NCBI RefSeq assembly: GCF_963678635.1 | Contig: NC_087063.1 | Span: forward strand, 10,574,386 to 10,638,385 | Reading direction: 5' to 3' | Length of the DNA: 64,000 nucleotides | Origin: Symsagittifera roscoffensis | Lineage: Eukaryota > Xenacoelomorpha > Acoela > Convolutidae | Part shown: one piece after another, positions 9,101 to 18,715 of the stretch | Layout: each line of letters begins with the position of its first letter | Position numbering within the stretch: position 1 is the stretch's first letter | Notes under the pieces: model-generated | Database searches by the model: none | Told to the model about the DNA's origin: nothing | Seen by the model: only the letters and a program-made list of their open reading frames with translations | Made by a program: the position numbers and the translations under genes

Positions 9101-10728
9101 ACTATTCCCACTTGTCCTTGCAAGTCTAATCCCATGATGCATCTAGTTTTTCGCTCTGATACCAGAAAGGTTGCGCCCTTAACTTCCCAGCCCGCTGACC
9201 TCAGATTGGTTTTTAGGGCTCCCAGGATACTGATCGGTTGTTTGTTGTAGTCCACAAATTTGGTTTGTAAGTTCAATTTGTCGGACGGTATGAATCTCAC
9301 TTTGTTTGATTTTTCCATGATTTCTTTCGTCGTTGCCCAGTTAAGAAATGAAACAGGACTACCAGTATCCACTGTTAGTTGAATAATCTGGCTATCTATT
9401 CGTACCATAGCCTTTAGTGACTTTACGCGGTTCAATGTTGGATCTCGAATAGAGTCTATTTTCTGAACTCTAACCACTTTTCCGTTTGTTTCTTTTCTCA
9501 TTTCATTGATTCGATCTTTCACATATTTTGAAACTCGTTCATTTTCCGGTAAATGGGTATGTATCAACATGACTTCAAATTCACTACATGACCCAACACC
9601 TTCACTGATCTGGTCGCATTCCACTATCGATTCTTCCGAATCTTCCGCAATTTCACTTACTTGTTGTGATCTGCACATTTTAGCGAAATGATTCGGTTTA
9701 CCACAGTTTTTACAGTCCTTTCCCATCGCTGGACAGTTTTTTAGGTGTCCTTGTTCAAACATCCTTCCACATCTATTACATGGTTTCGTTTTCGTGTTTT
9801 GATTTTTGTTATTGTTCTGTCTGTTATTATTTTCTCTTCTATTTGGAGTTTTGGTTTTCCCCCCCAAATTTCGTACTGCCATTACAGGTTCCTGTTTTAT
9901 TCTTACACCCGATGTGTAATTGCTACTTGATCCTCCTGCAGCCGCAGCATTAGTCTTTTGAAATGCCATTGTGGTTAACTTGCTATGTTCGAATTTTATA
10001 GCTCTTTTTAGAACTTCCTCTGGATCCAGCGTTTCGAATGTCAACGTATCCTGTAATGTCATGTTCTTCATCTTCGAGATGAATAAGTCTCGCACTATTT
10101 CATTTTCCAATGTTCCTAGTTCTGATCTGGCTGCCTGAGCAGTTAACGCTGCGTGAAATGATTCTAGAGATTCTCCAGATTCTTGCATTCTCGTAAATAA
10201 CTTGTATCTCTCGTAGGTTACACATTTCACTTTTTGAAACGAGACTTCTGCCAGATCTGTTACTTCTCTGAACGTCATTTTTGATATTTCTGCGTGCGGA
10301 TTCTTCTGTAGGAATCTTTTCTTTCCCTCAGTGCCCAAAGATAGAAATAGTCGTGACACCAGTTTCTTTTGTACTTCGTTGTAGAAGACATTGTGTCCAA
10401 CTCTTGGGCCTCTTGTTCTTTTCTCTTCGTTCTCCAATGCTACTCTGTCTCTTGCTAGTTTATCTCTAAGGATTCTAGCGTTCCTCGCATCTTCGTTCTC
10501 CCCATCCCTGGGCGTTTCCGGGCGTGGCGGTGGTTCCTCTAATATGTCTTTTGGTTCTTCCAAAATAATCTCTGGGTTCACATTTTCTTTTACCGTAACC
10601 GCCATGAGAAATTGTTCGAACCAAATTTTAAATTGCCACGGAGGGTCTAAATTCGCTGATGCCCAAAATACCGGGATTCCCATATCCGTTCTGTTGTCTT
10701 GAGCTGCGAATCCTGCTGACTGCGCCAT
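6115..10728 (-). CDS. Gag-protease-RT-RNase H-integrase N-terminus, Gypsy element A
   Basis: A 1537-residue polyprotein frame. Residues 1-300 are Gag. Two zinc knuckles follow at 317-332 (atypical CX2C...HX4C) and 339-352 (CX2CX4HX4C). The protease DTGS is at 454-457. RT carries D702 and FLDD at 766-769, where phenylalanine replaces the usual tyrosine of YLDD. RNase H has D929, E969 and D996. A low-complexity spacer of about 370 residues follows. The integrase zinc finger has H1451, H1454, C1483 and C1486, and the first catalytic Asp is near 1518. The start codon is formed by the last base of the 5' LTR plus the first two bases of the primer-binding site, so there is no untranslated leader. 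The frame stops shortly after the A9 run at 6137-6145; integrase resumes in the +1 frame. Confidence 0.88.
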   Translation of the reverse strand: MAQSAGFAAQDNRTDMGIPVFWASANLDPPWQFKIWFEQFLMAVTVKENVNPEIILEEPKDILEEPPPRPETPRDGENEDARNARILRDKLARDRVALENEEKRTRGPRVGHNVFYNEVQKKLVSRLFLSLGTEGKKRFLQKNPHAEISKMTFREVTDLAEVSFQKVKCVTYERYKLFTRMQESGESLESFHAALTAQAARSELGTLENEIVRDLFISKMKNMTLQDTLTFETLDPEEVLKRAIKFEHSKLTTMAFQKTNAAAAGGSSSNYTSGVRIKQEPVMAVRNLGGKTKTPNRRENNNRQNNNKNQNTKTKPCNRCGRMFEQGHLKNCPAMGKDCKNCGKPNHFAKMCRSQQVSEIAEDSEESIVECDQISEGVGSCSEFEVMLIHTHLPENERVSKYVKDRINEMRKETNGKVVRVQKIDSIRDPTLNRVKSLKAMVRIDSQIIQLTVDTGSPVSFLNWATTKEIMEKSNKVRFIPSDKLNLQTKFVDYNKQPISILGALKTNLRSAGWEVKGATFLVSERKTRCIMGLDLQGQVGIVTTQRTAPKELTRFDVLMCEQSEGWKEKFFNKFKNLFERQGISKNHIASSKFKYPLCPIQEKGRRIPIHIQDKVEKEIEKLLTEGHITKLDKCTSDCFIAPIVITVKKDDSIKLAMDAKPINRQLFKNKYQMPNVDELIDGVSQIVTENKKGTLYFSVLDLKYVYSQLKLAADTARQCNFNIVGGKATGTYRFLTGFYGLADMPAEFQKAMDRTINHAKNIFCFLDDILIVSKGSETEHANLVEAVLKKLDAENLALKLSKCEFFKQEVNWLGHHLSEEGVRPKITKTEAVVNLNPPKSLKQLRSFLGSINHLAKFIPNVASLTEKLRPLLKEENQKKKLKNMKLPVKKFEWGDVHTEAFNAIKGAVANITKVHYYDANRQTRVKCDASHDGLGSTLEQQNDEGLWVPISFASRYLNAQEKKYSTNELELLAVVWAVDRYKHYLLGKPFTIATDHKALTTALDVNQSNKTYQSRLTRWVDRLLPYQFNIVHIPGRDMGIVDYLSRDPFNDPWPESELDEKFVVATINSFHKAFDCWNSRLKDSSSLNRNENVLECSRRNVRKQSSSNGCYSNQNGQNRTKLDRNERKKFPRLQKQLNTTVQQKQITFSSNQLSKQSVSKNCKIKKRPVPEKIEKTDSRIEMSENTNKTYDWWSSSPQDWRNEEREESLMDPKWNRSFSTNNELSGEEEITETVQRTRKIIRGGRKNRDSSDSETRQQQRVKWSLEPEQQRIADQRLLSFWQLIGGENNVQENRELVADTQEVRENLEDEFNPISSKPIASTDRKLSEVNVIEVDLTTTEEAESEEEVCSIQPPKNLGKLRLQKQQQVETLDNLAKLFDKNLLAELTTEDTWMDRLRRVIERGDKQGFELMGPYTNPLWSQMAVQDDCILVNNRLAVPVQLRQAVLKRIHRGHPGQEAMLGAAQYLWWPHMNKDIVNLAEECRSCTRYGKNEKYLISKNSSKSLPLLTQPGQEVQLDYAGPIENQKGKKNLSFSSY
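10710..10727 (-). promoter_or_regulatory. Primer-binding site of Gypsy element A
   Basis: TGGCGCAGTCAGCAGG on the minus strand directly follows the ...CACA end of the 5' LTR with no gap. The TGG start is the complement of a tRNA CCA end. The same bases encode the first residues of Gag. Confidence 0.8.
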
Positions 10729-10988
10729 GTGATATGCGTTGCGATATCAAATTGAAAACAAGTTGGAATTCAATACTTTATTTAGAAGATTGAATTTAGA
10801 TTTTTTCTTTTCTTTGTTTTCTTATGTACTGAGAGATAGATCGTTGTTAAGTACTCTGATCTCTCACTTAGTCTCAGTGTCATCACTTATGTATGACCTT
10901 GAGCGTACCATAAAATAATGATCTAACACCAGAGGTTAGCTGTACAACCGTATAGTGAGTACTGCTACTGCAGTAGCGGTATGACACA
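10728..10988 (-). repeat. 5' LTR of element A, also 3' LTR of truncated copy B
   Basis: This 261-bp LTR is identical by eye to 3785-4045. On its downstream (left) side sits the element A primer-binding site. On its upstream (right) side sits a GAGGGGGG polypurine tract preceded by the end of another pol frame. It therefore serves two tandem copies at once. Confidence 0.85.
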
Positions 10989-12093
10989 CCCCCCTCGGTG
11001 AAAGAAATAAATTATACAACATCAGTAGAATAATTTATTTAAAAGAGTTTTAATTTACTCAGTTCGGAAGAAAGTTCTTAAGATGAATGACAGTTTTTGG
11101 ACTATGTAGATTTCAGTTTTCCTCTAGCTCAATTTCCCAACTCGGGTTCCAATCTACTCCTTCATCTAAAGTGGCATATCCGAATTTTCGCATAAATAAA
11201 TGTCTTTCGAGTCGCCGCACTTTTGATTCCAAAGGTCTGTCTTCCCGATCTTTGAACTCTCTCAGCTGGTTTCTGTATTCTTTAAGTGCCTCCTTCAAAA
11301 GACTTCTGCCTGTAAGATTTTCGGATATTTCTTTGATTGAATGTTTTATCGGATCTCCGAAACGTTTGGGTTCTTTATTTTTTGTTTGTCTTGAACTCCT
11401 TCGAACACCTGACTCTTCCGCACTTGATTCGTCCGAGAATCCTTGTGGTGGTTCGAAATTCGTATCCAATTCTGAGCCTTTTTGAGGATTTTCTCTAAGT
11501 TCATCCGCAACTCGCTGCACTCCTCTTTTTAACAATTGGTCCGCGTACTTTTCCCAGTCAGATGGTGCCAAATTTCTATTGTGAAAAGTCTCTACTATAT
11601 CTTCAAGAGGGGTGTGCGCGTCAATGCCCTTCAGTTTCGGACGCTGTTTGGTTTTCGGCGTGGAACTCGACTGGATTTTTGTATCTACTGTGACCGAATC
11701 CGGCTTAGATATTGCTTGCTCTTGTTCCGAGTTAACTGCAGTCGCAGTTTGGTTTGTGTTTGTCCTCTGTTGTTGTTTGCTTCGGCCTTTCTTCTCTTTT
11801 CCGCTTTTTTCCGGCTTGTTCGTGATTATTTCCTCTGATGATTTTGGTCCCGCCAAGTTTGGTTTTGCTCTTTTTATAGCAAGATTCAATCCTCCCCCGG
11901 CTTCCGTGTCCTTAGAAGTGACGATTGTTTGGCTCTTCTGAAAGCGCTCTATTGGGTCCATTTCATTTGCGATTTCCATTTCTCCTTGGAGTTCGTCCTC
12001 CGATTCCAACTCCTCTAGTAGTTCTGGAGAACTGACTCGTTTGAACTTTTTTGTAGGTTCCGACGATGGACTTTTACTTGTGCTTCTCTGTTT
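10989..12093 (-). mobile_element. Truncated second Gypsy copy B (3' end only)
   Basis: Bases 10989-12093 repeat 4046-5150 at the constant offset 6943 with no difference I could see, including polypurine tract, stop codon and the last part of the integrase tail. Similarity stops abruptly at 12093/5150. Beyond that is the unrelated ATAATCGATTATAATC repeat. Copy B and element A share one LTR, as produced by unequal recombination between LTRs, integration of a one-LTR circle, or an assembly join. Confidence 0.85.
11113..12093 (-). pseudogene. Truncated integrase C-terminal tail of copy B
   Basis: This frame is identical in translation to the last roughly 300 residues of the element A integrase tail and ends in the same WEIELEEN stop context. 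It has no promoter or start of its own; the frame is cut at 12093. It is a fragment, not a gene. Confidence 0.8.
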
Positions 12094-12095
12094 CT

Positions 12096-12490
12096 CTATA
12101 ATTCATTATAATCGATTATAATCCATTAAAAATGGATTATATTTCTTATATTTTTTATGCCAATATAATCTCATAAAATCGGTTTTAATCACTTATAATT
12201 GAATTTTTCGATAGATTAGTCGTGAAATTTACATTTTTTTTCAAAGTTATCGCATTTCTTGTTTAGTGCAGTTGCTACGTATTAGGTTTCATAAAACGTT
12301 ACATTTCTCTTTTCAATTTTTATAAATTTTGTCTTATATACCCCGTTTACACCCCCCCCCCCCCCCCCCCGTTTTCCTCCCTGTTTACTCCCCCCGTTTA
12401 CCCATAAATTTGCCACAACAATGGATTATAATGACAACATTTTTGTATTATAATCGATTATTATCCATGGATCTCCGGTGCGGGTGTGAA
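12096..12490. repeat. ATAATCGATTATAATC palindromic repeat cluster, right copy
   Basis: It begins directly at the truncation point of copy B with TTATAATCGATTATAATCC, then AATCCATTAAAAATGGATT, a small perfect hairpin. It ends with TTATCCATGGATCTCCGGTGCGGGT, matching the end of the cluster at 3240-3430. A C19 homopolymer interrupts it. Confidence 0.5.
12352..12370. repeat. C19 homopolymer
   Basis: Nineteen consecutive C on the plus strand, followed by further C-rich, T-interrupted text to about 12405. A polypyrimidine or possible G-tract structure on the minus strand; its length is likely unreliable in assembly. Confidence 0.9.
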
Positions 12491-12883
12491 TCAGTTTTTT
12501 TGACAATTTTTTTTCTTTAAAGATTTTTTTTAAGTAGAGGTAGATTTAAGGGTGCGTATGAAGCAGATACAATCTGTTAAAAAGGTAGTATGAAGTTGGG
12601 CCAGCTTAAAGCAGGGAATGAAGCAGGGATTGAATTTTTTCTGATTCATTTCGCTAAAAAAATGTCAACAACTGCTTCCGAGTCTAAGCTAAAGTTAACT
12701 GCCTTAAGTCTAATTTGTTAAAACAGTTAAGTTTTAACATTTAGATGAAAAATTTTCACGCTAACATTACTTGTATTAGGTTTTTGGCATATCATTAATA
12801 AATAAGATGAACCTTAAAACCTCTAATACAGTACGAAACAGAGCACTTTTTGCCGATCACAATTGGCGATGTATACTTTGGTT

Positions 12884-13305
12884 CAGGGGCGGATCTATGA
12901 TTTTCTCGAGGGGGGGCGGATTTTCAAAAAATTTTCGAAAATTTTGACGACCTTTTTTTTTTTAGGTCGACCAAATTGATTTTCCGAGCTCTTCTAAAGC
13001 ACTAAAAGGTCCCTGTTTTTGCCAAATTTTCTGCGCTGCAGGCAAATTTTTGAAAAAACAGGTTAAAAAAACCGTTTTTAGGCACTTTTTGAAAAATTTT
13101 GACAAAAAAATCGCGTTTTTTTGGCACGCGCTCCCCCTCAAAGTTAGTATATGTTGGCGCCAAAGGCGCCTTTAGAAAATAATAGGGTCGGTCGTCAAAA
13201 AATGGATTTCTTAAAAAGTACCAAAGGGGGGACCCTTTGGGTCGGCAGGGGGTCGAATCCTTGAGGGGGATTACTTAAAAATCCCTGTTACGAACTGTCA
13301 CCCTG
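12884..13305. mobile_element. hAT-like non-autonomous element, copy 1
   Basis: It starts CAGGGGCGGATCTATG and ends CACCCTG, with interior words TTTTCTCGAGGGGG, GGCGCCAAAGGCGCC and GTACCAAAGGGGGGACCC shared with the copies at 52540-52931 and 53255-53519. The 8-bp word CTTTGGTT flanks it at 12876-12883 and 13308-13315, two bases from the right end. CAGGGGCGG-type ends and 8-bp duplications are typical of hAT elements. There is no transposase. Confidence 0.75.
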
Positions 13306-13319
13306 CCCTTTGGTTGAAA

Positions 13320-14430
13320 TCTTTCTAGGAATGACAGCTCAAAACTAAGATATCTTAAATTCCATTTCTTAGATAGAACTTGGAAATGATTGATATGCTT
13401 TAGCGGTCTAGAAAAGCTGCTGCTGGTATGTTCAGATTATTCTGAGATAAGTGGGAAGCTGGCTTTTCTGTTGTTATTAGAAAAGTATGGTTAGTCTGGG
13501 CAACCACTGGTCAAAACAACTGGGCGAACTAAACTCATACAAAAAATATGATTTAATTGAGATTAAAAATTGGTTCAAAATAGTTTGGAGACGGTCCGTG
13601 ATAAAATTAGATCTTTGACTGGGTCTTTTGTTACCTACTTTCTGAAAAGGAATAATTACGCTTTTGAAGACTATCAGAGATTTTAATCAAGACAAGACGC
13701 ATTCGTTGATTTACTTGGTAAATTAGGGAAGGTCATTTGCAAAATGTTTTTCAAATCAGAAGCAGGTGTTTAAATTGTTATCGAAGGCATATTGGTCGAA
13801 AGCAAGGATGGCCGGTTACTGTGCAAATAGCACAGAATTTTTCCGACCACAGTCTTGGAACTTTTTTTCAAATTGGTGTCGTTTTTTTCCTGCATGTTGT
13901 GATAGAAAAGATCTGTTGCATGTTGTGATAAAACGAAAAAAAAGGTAGGCATATTTGTGAGTTAGAGTGAAAGAGGTCAATTGGAAAACAGTTTTTGAAG
14001 AAAATTGACATGAAAAACGACAAAAAATTTCAAAAACCTTTCAAAAATCTTTTCAGAATTTTTTTTTGGTTTTAAAGTTTTTGATTCCCTAAATTGCGCT
14101 AAGAAACTCCAAAAACTACCTTTTCTTGAGTATTATTCAGTTTTCACGGCTTAAGTAAGCAATTATAGGCGTACACGGTCAGGTCACCTTATTAGCTCGA
14201 AATTAGACCAAAAATCAAAATTTTCAAAAGGTCAGCGTAGTGCTTTACAACGAACATTGTTTTTTTCTAACCTAACTCGTTAATAAAAGTGTTTCTTGAG
14301 AGTGGAAAATTTTCACTTATTTGGTGGCACTTTTGCTATAATCACCATCTAGAAATTAAAATTTCCTAGCATTTGTTCTCTCCGTTATTTGTTGCTAGTG
14401 TTTGTAATCCCGTACCCAGGGGATTTTCTG
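13320..14430. other. Intergenic or intronic DNA without recognised features
   Basis: AT-rich; open frames near 13737-13950 overlap on both strands and have no domain. If the EF-hand exons at 14765-15019 and 2941-3000 belong to one gene, this is intron. I looked here for the missing second EF-hand exon and did not find it. Confidence 0.45.
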
Positions 14431-14433
14431 TTC

Positions 14434-14597
14434 AAGATCTGAAATTCTTTATTTTTTACATAAGTTGATTCTCAGATCTGAAATTCATTGTTTCAGATCT
14501 TGATAAAAATTTACAAACTATAGATCTGAAATGCAAATTTTCAGATCTGAAATAACTTTGAAAAACAAAATTTCATATCTGAAATCAGATCTGAGAA
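14434..14597. repeat. AGATCTGAAAT motif cluster
   Basis: The word AGATCTGAAAT, or the palindrome TCAGATCTGA within it, occurs about six or seven times in 165 bp with irregular spacing. It lies just downstream, in gene sense, of the EF-hand exon 14765-15019. Function unknown. Confidence 0.65.
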
Positions 14598-14764
14598 ATC
14601 CTTTGTTGAATTATAATAAAGTCGCCGTAACTTTGTTTTTAAAGCACTCAAAATGCGGTCTTATCTCTAAACTGCTTTGATCAGCTCATGGGCTGCAATC
14701 GACCAAATGTTTCCTCAAGAATGTTTCAAAATTGGTGAGAAATCTGACTGGGAACTACACTTAC

Positions 14765-15019
14765 GAGTCCGACTGAGGAGAGACAGTTAATGAGTGCGTC
14801 GAAGTCTATCCTGCCGTCCCCGTTCGAGTCCATGGAGGAAAATGTCTCGTAGAACTCGGTCACCTCCTCAACTGTGAAATCTTCATCGTCCACGTAGTCA
14901 TCCGGGTCAAACTTCACCTTGTCTTTCATTCCTAATTGCGAAAAGTTCCGAATCTCTTTTACTATCCCCAACTGGAGTTCAAGGGAACAAATATCCACCC
15001 CCATAGAATACTCATTCAA
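14765..15019 (-). CDS. First exon of an EF-hand (calmodulin-like) paralogue
   Basis: 85 codons with the first EF hand: DSNGDGRIDFDAL preceded by FYETFSSM and followed by INCLSSVGL, then a GTAAGTG donor in phase 0. The same layout (...ELYETFTSV, DKDSNGTIDLSEL, SLVGM, GTAAGA) is seen in exon 1 of the intact gene at 53723-53917. The start is uncertain: the first methionine gives an N-terminus about 20 residues longer than the paralogue, while Met31 (14929) gives a closer match. The downstream neighbour in the gene would be an exon 2 with a second EF hand, which I could not locate. The exon at 2941-3000 fits as exon 3, with the Gypsy elements lying between. Possibly a disrupted gene. Confidence 0.65.
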
Positions 15020-15340
15020 CCATAAGTATGAAAACGCGTGAACAGTTTTAAAAAAGAGTGCAAATATGGGTGTGGAGGGATCCCACTTTTTCTTTATATA
15101 TTCAGTATTTTGTCAATTTTCTACATTTTTATTTTTAAATTTTAAATATATCCGGTAAATTTTTCAAGAACAATATGTCGATGCAAGTTAGCGTTAACAA
15201 CCTCTAAAGCCTTCTTTTTTTCTCAGGTTTTTCTGTTCAGAGATTTCATATTTTATGCGATGGCTTAAATTTTGCTTTATTTGAATTAGGAAATTTATTA
15301 TTTGTCATACAAGGTGTGTCATACAATTATCATAAATGAC

Positions 15341-15517
15341 AAAATGCTTGTCATACAATTTCCCTTTTTAAAGAAATGATTATCGAATAGTTTCCATATA
15401 GAGAAAATGGTTATCGTAGAATTTTCACACATTTTTCTGGATTTCTGCGAAATGAAATTGCACGAAAATGTATGACAAGCATTTTTCCATATATGAAAAT
15501 TGTATGACAAGCATTTT
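15341..15517. repeat. 21-bp perfect inverted repeat, possible fold-back element
   Basis: AAAATGCTTGTCATACAATT(T) at 15341-15361 is the exact reverse complement of 15497-15517. Extra partial copies of TGTCATACAA or TTGTATGACA lie at about 15303, 15318 and 15465. The roughly 135-bp interior has no coding capacity. It looks like a small fold-back or MITE-type element. Confidence 0.6.
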
Positions 15518-15539
15518 TGGTCAAACCAGGTTAATAAGC

Positions 15540-16330
15540 AATTATTGCTGCAATCTCGTCGTGTTTGAGGAGTTGATTAGTTTGGTTCTAGGACTGTTTT
15601 TTACCTTGGTTTCGTTAAGTTTTCTCTGCTTGTCTGCTCTTTATTTATTAAGCCACAAAAAAGCGCTGAAGCATCGTTAATGACCCGAAAACTCAAGCTG
15701 TCTGATGTCTAATTGTTTATGGTATAATTTTAAACAATGCAGTAAAAACATGATAAACATTAAAAAGCCAAGTTATGTATTCAGAATTTTTATTGTTCTT
15801 AATGACAAGCTGTTTAACAACTTTCGAAATGACTCTATTTTTTTGTTACCAGACTTGAAGATTAATATTTATTGCTCACCGGTTCATCATAATGTGAACA
15901 ATATTAATCGTCATCTTTAAACCAGATTTACCTGGTGAAGATATCTTACCGGTGAACAAATTTGTACTCAATGATAAGTCGATGCGGGTTTTGTTGCGAA
16001 TTGATATATTGTTTCATGGTGAAAATGATATTGCATAAACTTTTTTCTTTCAGTCAATTTACCAGTTGTGTAGGAAAAGTTTCAACAAATTGTTTCCTCA
16101 AAAACAAAATGTTTCAGTTTCTCAAAACCGGATCCGATGCTTGGAATCAAAACTTAATAACCATACAAAAAGTGATTTCAAGATTGCGAGAAAAAATTTA
16201 TGTATAAAACCAAAATTTTTGAATTCGCTAGAACAAAAAGTCAGCGCCCTTAAAAACTTTAATGAGAAAAATTTCCAGAAATTTTATCCGCGTTCGAAAA
16301 CGAACTTGATTCTGCATGTGTAAATCAAAT
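15540..16330 (+). pseudogene. Possible decayed coding region, unrecognised
   Basis: Open frames of 60-85 residues follow one another in different plus-strand frames (15468-15680, 15705-15920, 16066-16323). The last is lysine- and asparagine-rich with helical spacing. No domain is recognised. They could be remnants of a mobile-element protein or chance frames in AT-rich DNA. Confidence 0.2.
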
Positions 16331-17228
16331 GTCATATATAAAAAGTAACGTCAACTAGTTTAAAAAAATTCATAGTGACTGGTATAATATGTTGACATGA
16401 TTCCAAAAAGTTTTCCATAGGCTGCCACAATGGCCTTTTCTTCAAACTAGAACTAAAAATAATGCAAGAACTTAGTTTTCATTTTCTTAAGAAAGTGCTT
16501 TTCAAATTTACCTCATTGTTTGAAGTGTTACTTCAGTTTTAACCGACCTCGAGACAGAGAAGTTTTTGGACTGAAAACCTCGATCGGGAAGCAATTTTAA
16601 GCCAGCTCAAAGTTGAAACCTACCCAATTTTGGTCGAGTGTCAAAGCATAGGCTCAGTTCAGTCGGAACATACCCATTTTTGGTCGAAAATCCAAAAAAA
16701 AGGTGGAACACAGTCGAAACATAACTACCGCTTTTTTTTTCAATTTCAGATTTTTTGATGGTTTTAATTGAGATCCATTAGGTAAATGGGCAAACAAAGC
16801 TGCTGAAAAAGATGTTAATCAGAAAACTGCAACCTGATTTAATGAATAGAGGATATTTAGACAATAGAGGTCTTAGAAGTAATCCCATTAATTTTGTCAT
16901 CTAAGGGTTCCCACGGCAGAAATTTCAGAACAACAATTTTACTCCAAACTTGTAGACAAACTGAGAACAAAATTGGAAGTTTCAATTTGGAAATTTGAAA
17001 TTTCCAGTTAATACCGTTTGTAATACCGGAATTTTAATTTTTGTGATTTTTGTAGAATTTTTTCGGCTCTTTTTCCTCCCCCCCCCCTTAGCTGCAAAGT
17101 TTTACTAGTAACTTTTCTATTCCGATTGTCCGATGGTTACAAAAATTGGCATGCGGAATAACAAGGTTTTGACAAACATATTTGATTTCGACATCCAACC
17201 TTGTAAAAGCCCTCGTTAAGCCAGAAAA
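16330..17228. other. Intergenic DNA, nothing recognised
   Basis: Contains a C-rich tract near 17080 and AT-rich text but no coding, RNA or clear repeat signal. Confidence 0.4.
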
Positions 17229-18715
17229 AAACCTTGATCGACCTTAACTGCTAAATTAACCAGCCGCCAGCGTCGGCTAATTTAAATGGTATGCAATCAA
17301 AACTATTAAGTTTTTGATCACTATGCTCGTTTTCCATACTTATGACAGGTTCACGGCCGTTTAAATTGACCTTATTTGAAACCATTGCCGTTAAAATGAG
17401 CAATTTCTTGATTTCATTTCAAGCCTGGAAAAAACGAAGCGCTTTACTATTCTGACGTTTGGTGATTTGGTAAATTTCTTCTTAGGAGTCGTATATACGA
17501 ATGATGGTGTAAAATTTCAGAGTCGTACATTTTTTGTGCAATTTGATGTTGTTTGAAACAACAAAAGTTTTTTGATATCCAAAAAATTTAAATAAAAATA
17601 AATTACAAATCAGTTGGCCAAAAGGCTACCTTATTAAGAGCCAATGAGCCAAACAGCGCTCCTCTTGCGAACCAGTAGACCAATCAGCGACCCTACTGCG
17701 AGCCAGTGGGGCAAACAGTCATAAGATTTTTGATTATTTTTGTTGTAAACATTATGAAATTAATGATATCTACCATGGTAAGAAGTTTCATCGACGTCCA
17801 AGCTTTGTTGCGCAAAAAGTTTCAATTTGGAAATATAAGTATTTCTCGCAACCCTAATTTTTTAAATATTAAAAGCTCTGTATGTTTCTTTTCATTTCCT
17901 GACCGCAAACCACAAAAACACTCAGTTACATAAACTAACCGAAAGTCACTTATTATCCTAGGTGATCTTTTTTGGTGAAACTTTTGGTTTTGCGCACAGC
18001 ACAATCAATTTAAATAGCGGAAATTGAAACTCTTGTATTCCAATCAAACTGAGGACACGTTAGCCTCTGGTTTGCTCATGAGGGTAGTGAGAAAGTTCAT
18101 TTTGTATACAACTTGTTGCGCCGTAAAACGGTTTTTCAGCAGTTAATTCTTTTCATTAATATACTTGTTTTCTCACTTCGTGGGCTCATTCCGCTGTCCC
18201 GCTTACCCCAATTCCCGATCAGTGGTATTCTTGGTCGGCACTAGTTTTTTGAATTAATTCACAAAAAAGTGGCGCTTCTATCCGTCAATGTTTAACTAGG
18301 AGTTTTATCGCAATACTTCTCTTCTTCAACGATAATGCTGTTAACCCCCGATAAAACTGTTCACCGTTTGTATAAAGGTATTCTTTGTTAAGTCTTAAAA
18401 TCTTTATTTTGGAATCAAAACTGAATTTTAGTATAAATGAATTTCTTGCCGTTAATTGGTTGCAAGTCGTGTTAATGTTGTCCAATTGATTCTGTAAAAA
18501 AGCTTCTCTTTGTTCTACATTCAAAAATCGTTGATTTCTTTTGAGTTGAATATTTCGTAACTTCAAGTTAGCTCCTCAGATTGTGATTGACTCATCTTAT
18601 TTTTGCTGGATTCCATACCCCTATATATTGCTCTTCCCGTTAACAATATTCACGTTTAAGGATATTATCTAAGTGCATACATTGTGCCGCATCATAGTTA
18701 TTTGCACCCAGTTGC
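17229..18715. repeat. Composite dispersed repeat family C, fullest copy
   Basis: Left half (17229-17850) recurs at 18720-19290 and 43395-43823; right half (17850-18715) recurs at 19918-20107, 20108-20311 and 39205-39846. Within it, at 17639-17730, are three units of about 31 bp around the words GAGCCAGTGGG and CAACAGCGACCC. The right half contains a minus-strand frame of 93 residues (18285-18566) with no recognised domain. It is an interspersed repeat of about 1.5 kb of unknown class, present in at least four partial copies here. Confidence 0.7.

Larger units (their letters stand above)
3785..10988 (-). mobile_element. Ty3/Gypsy LTR retrotransposon A (7.2 kb)
   Basis: This complete element on the minus strand has LTRs at 10728-10988 (5') and 3785-4045 (3') that look identical over 261 bp. 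They start TGTGTCATACC and end ATATCACA. A primer-binding site touches the 5' LTR and a GAGGGGGG polypurine tract touches the 3' LTR. Gene order is Gag, CCHC knuckles, protease, RT, RNase H, integrase, which is Ty3/Gypsy. There is no env. Identical LTRs mean recent insertion or conversion. The internal region has a single frame break at an A9 run (6137-6145) inside the integrase. No clean target-site duplication can be defined because the right side continues into the truncated copy B. Confidence 0.9.

Noticed and set aside
12884-13305. Element end at 13307 rather than 13305
   Set aside because: The CCCTG end mirrors the CAGGG start at 13305; the two extra C before the target copy are better read as junction bases, but this is not certain.
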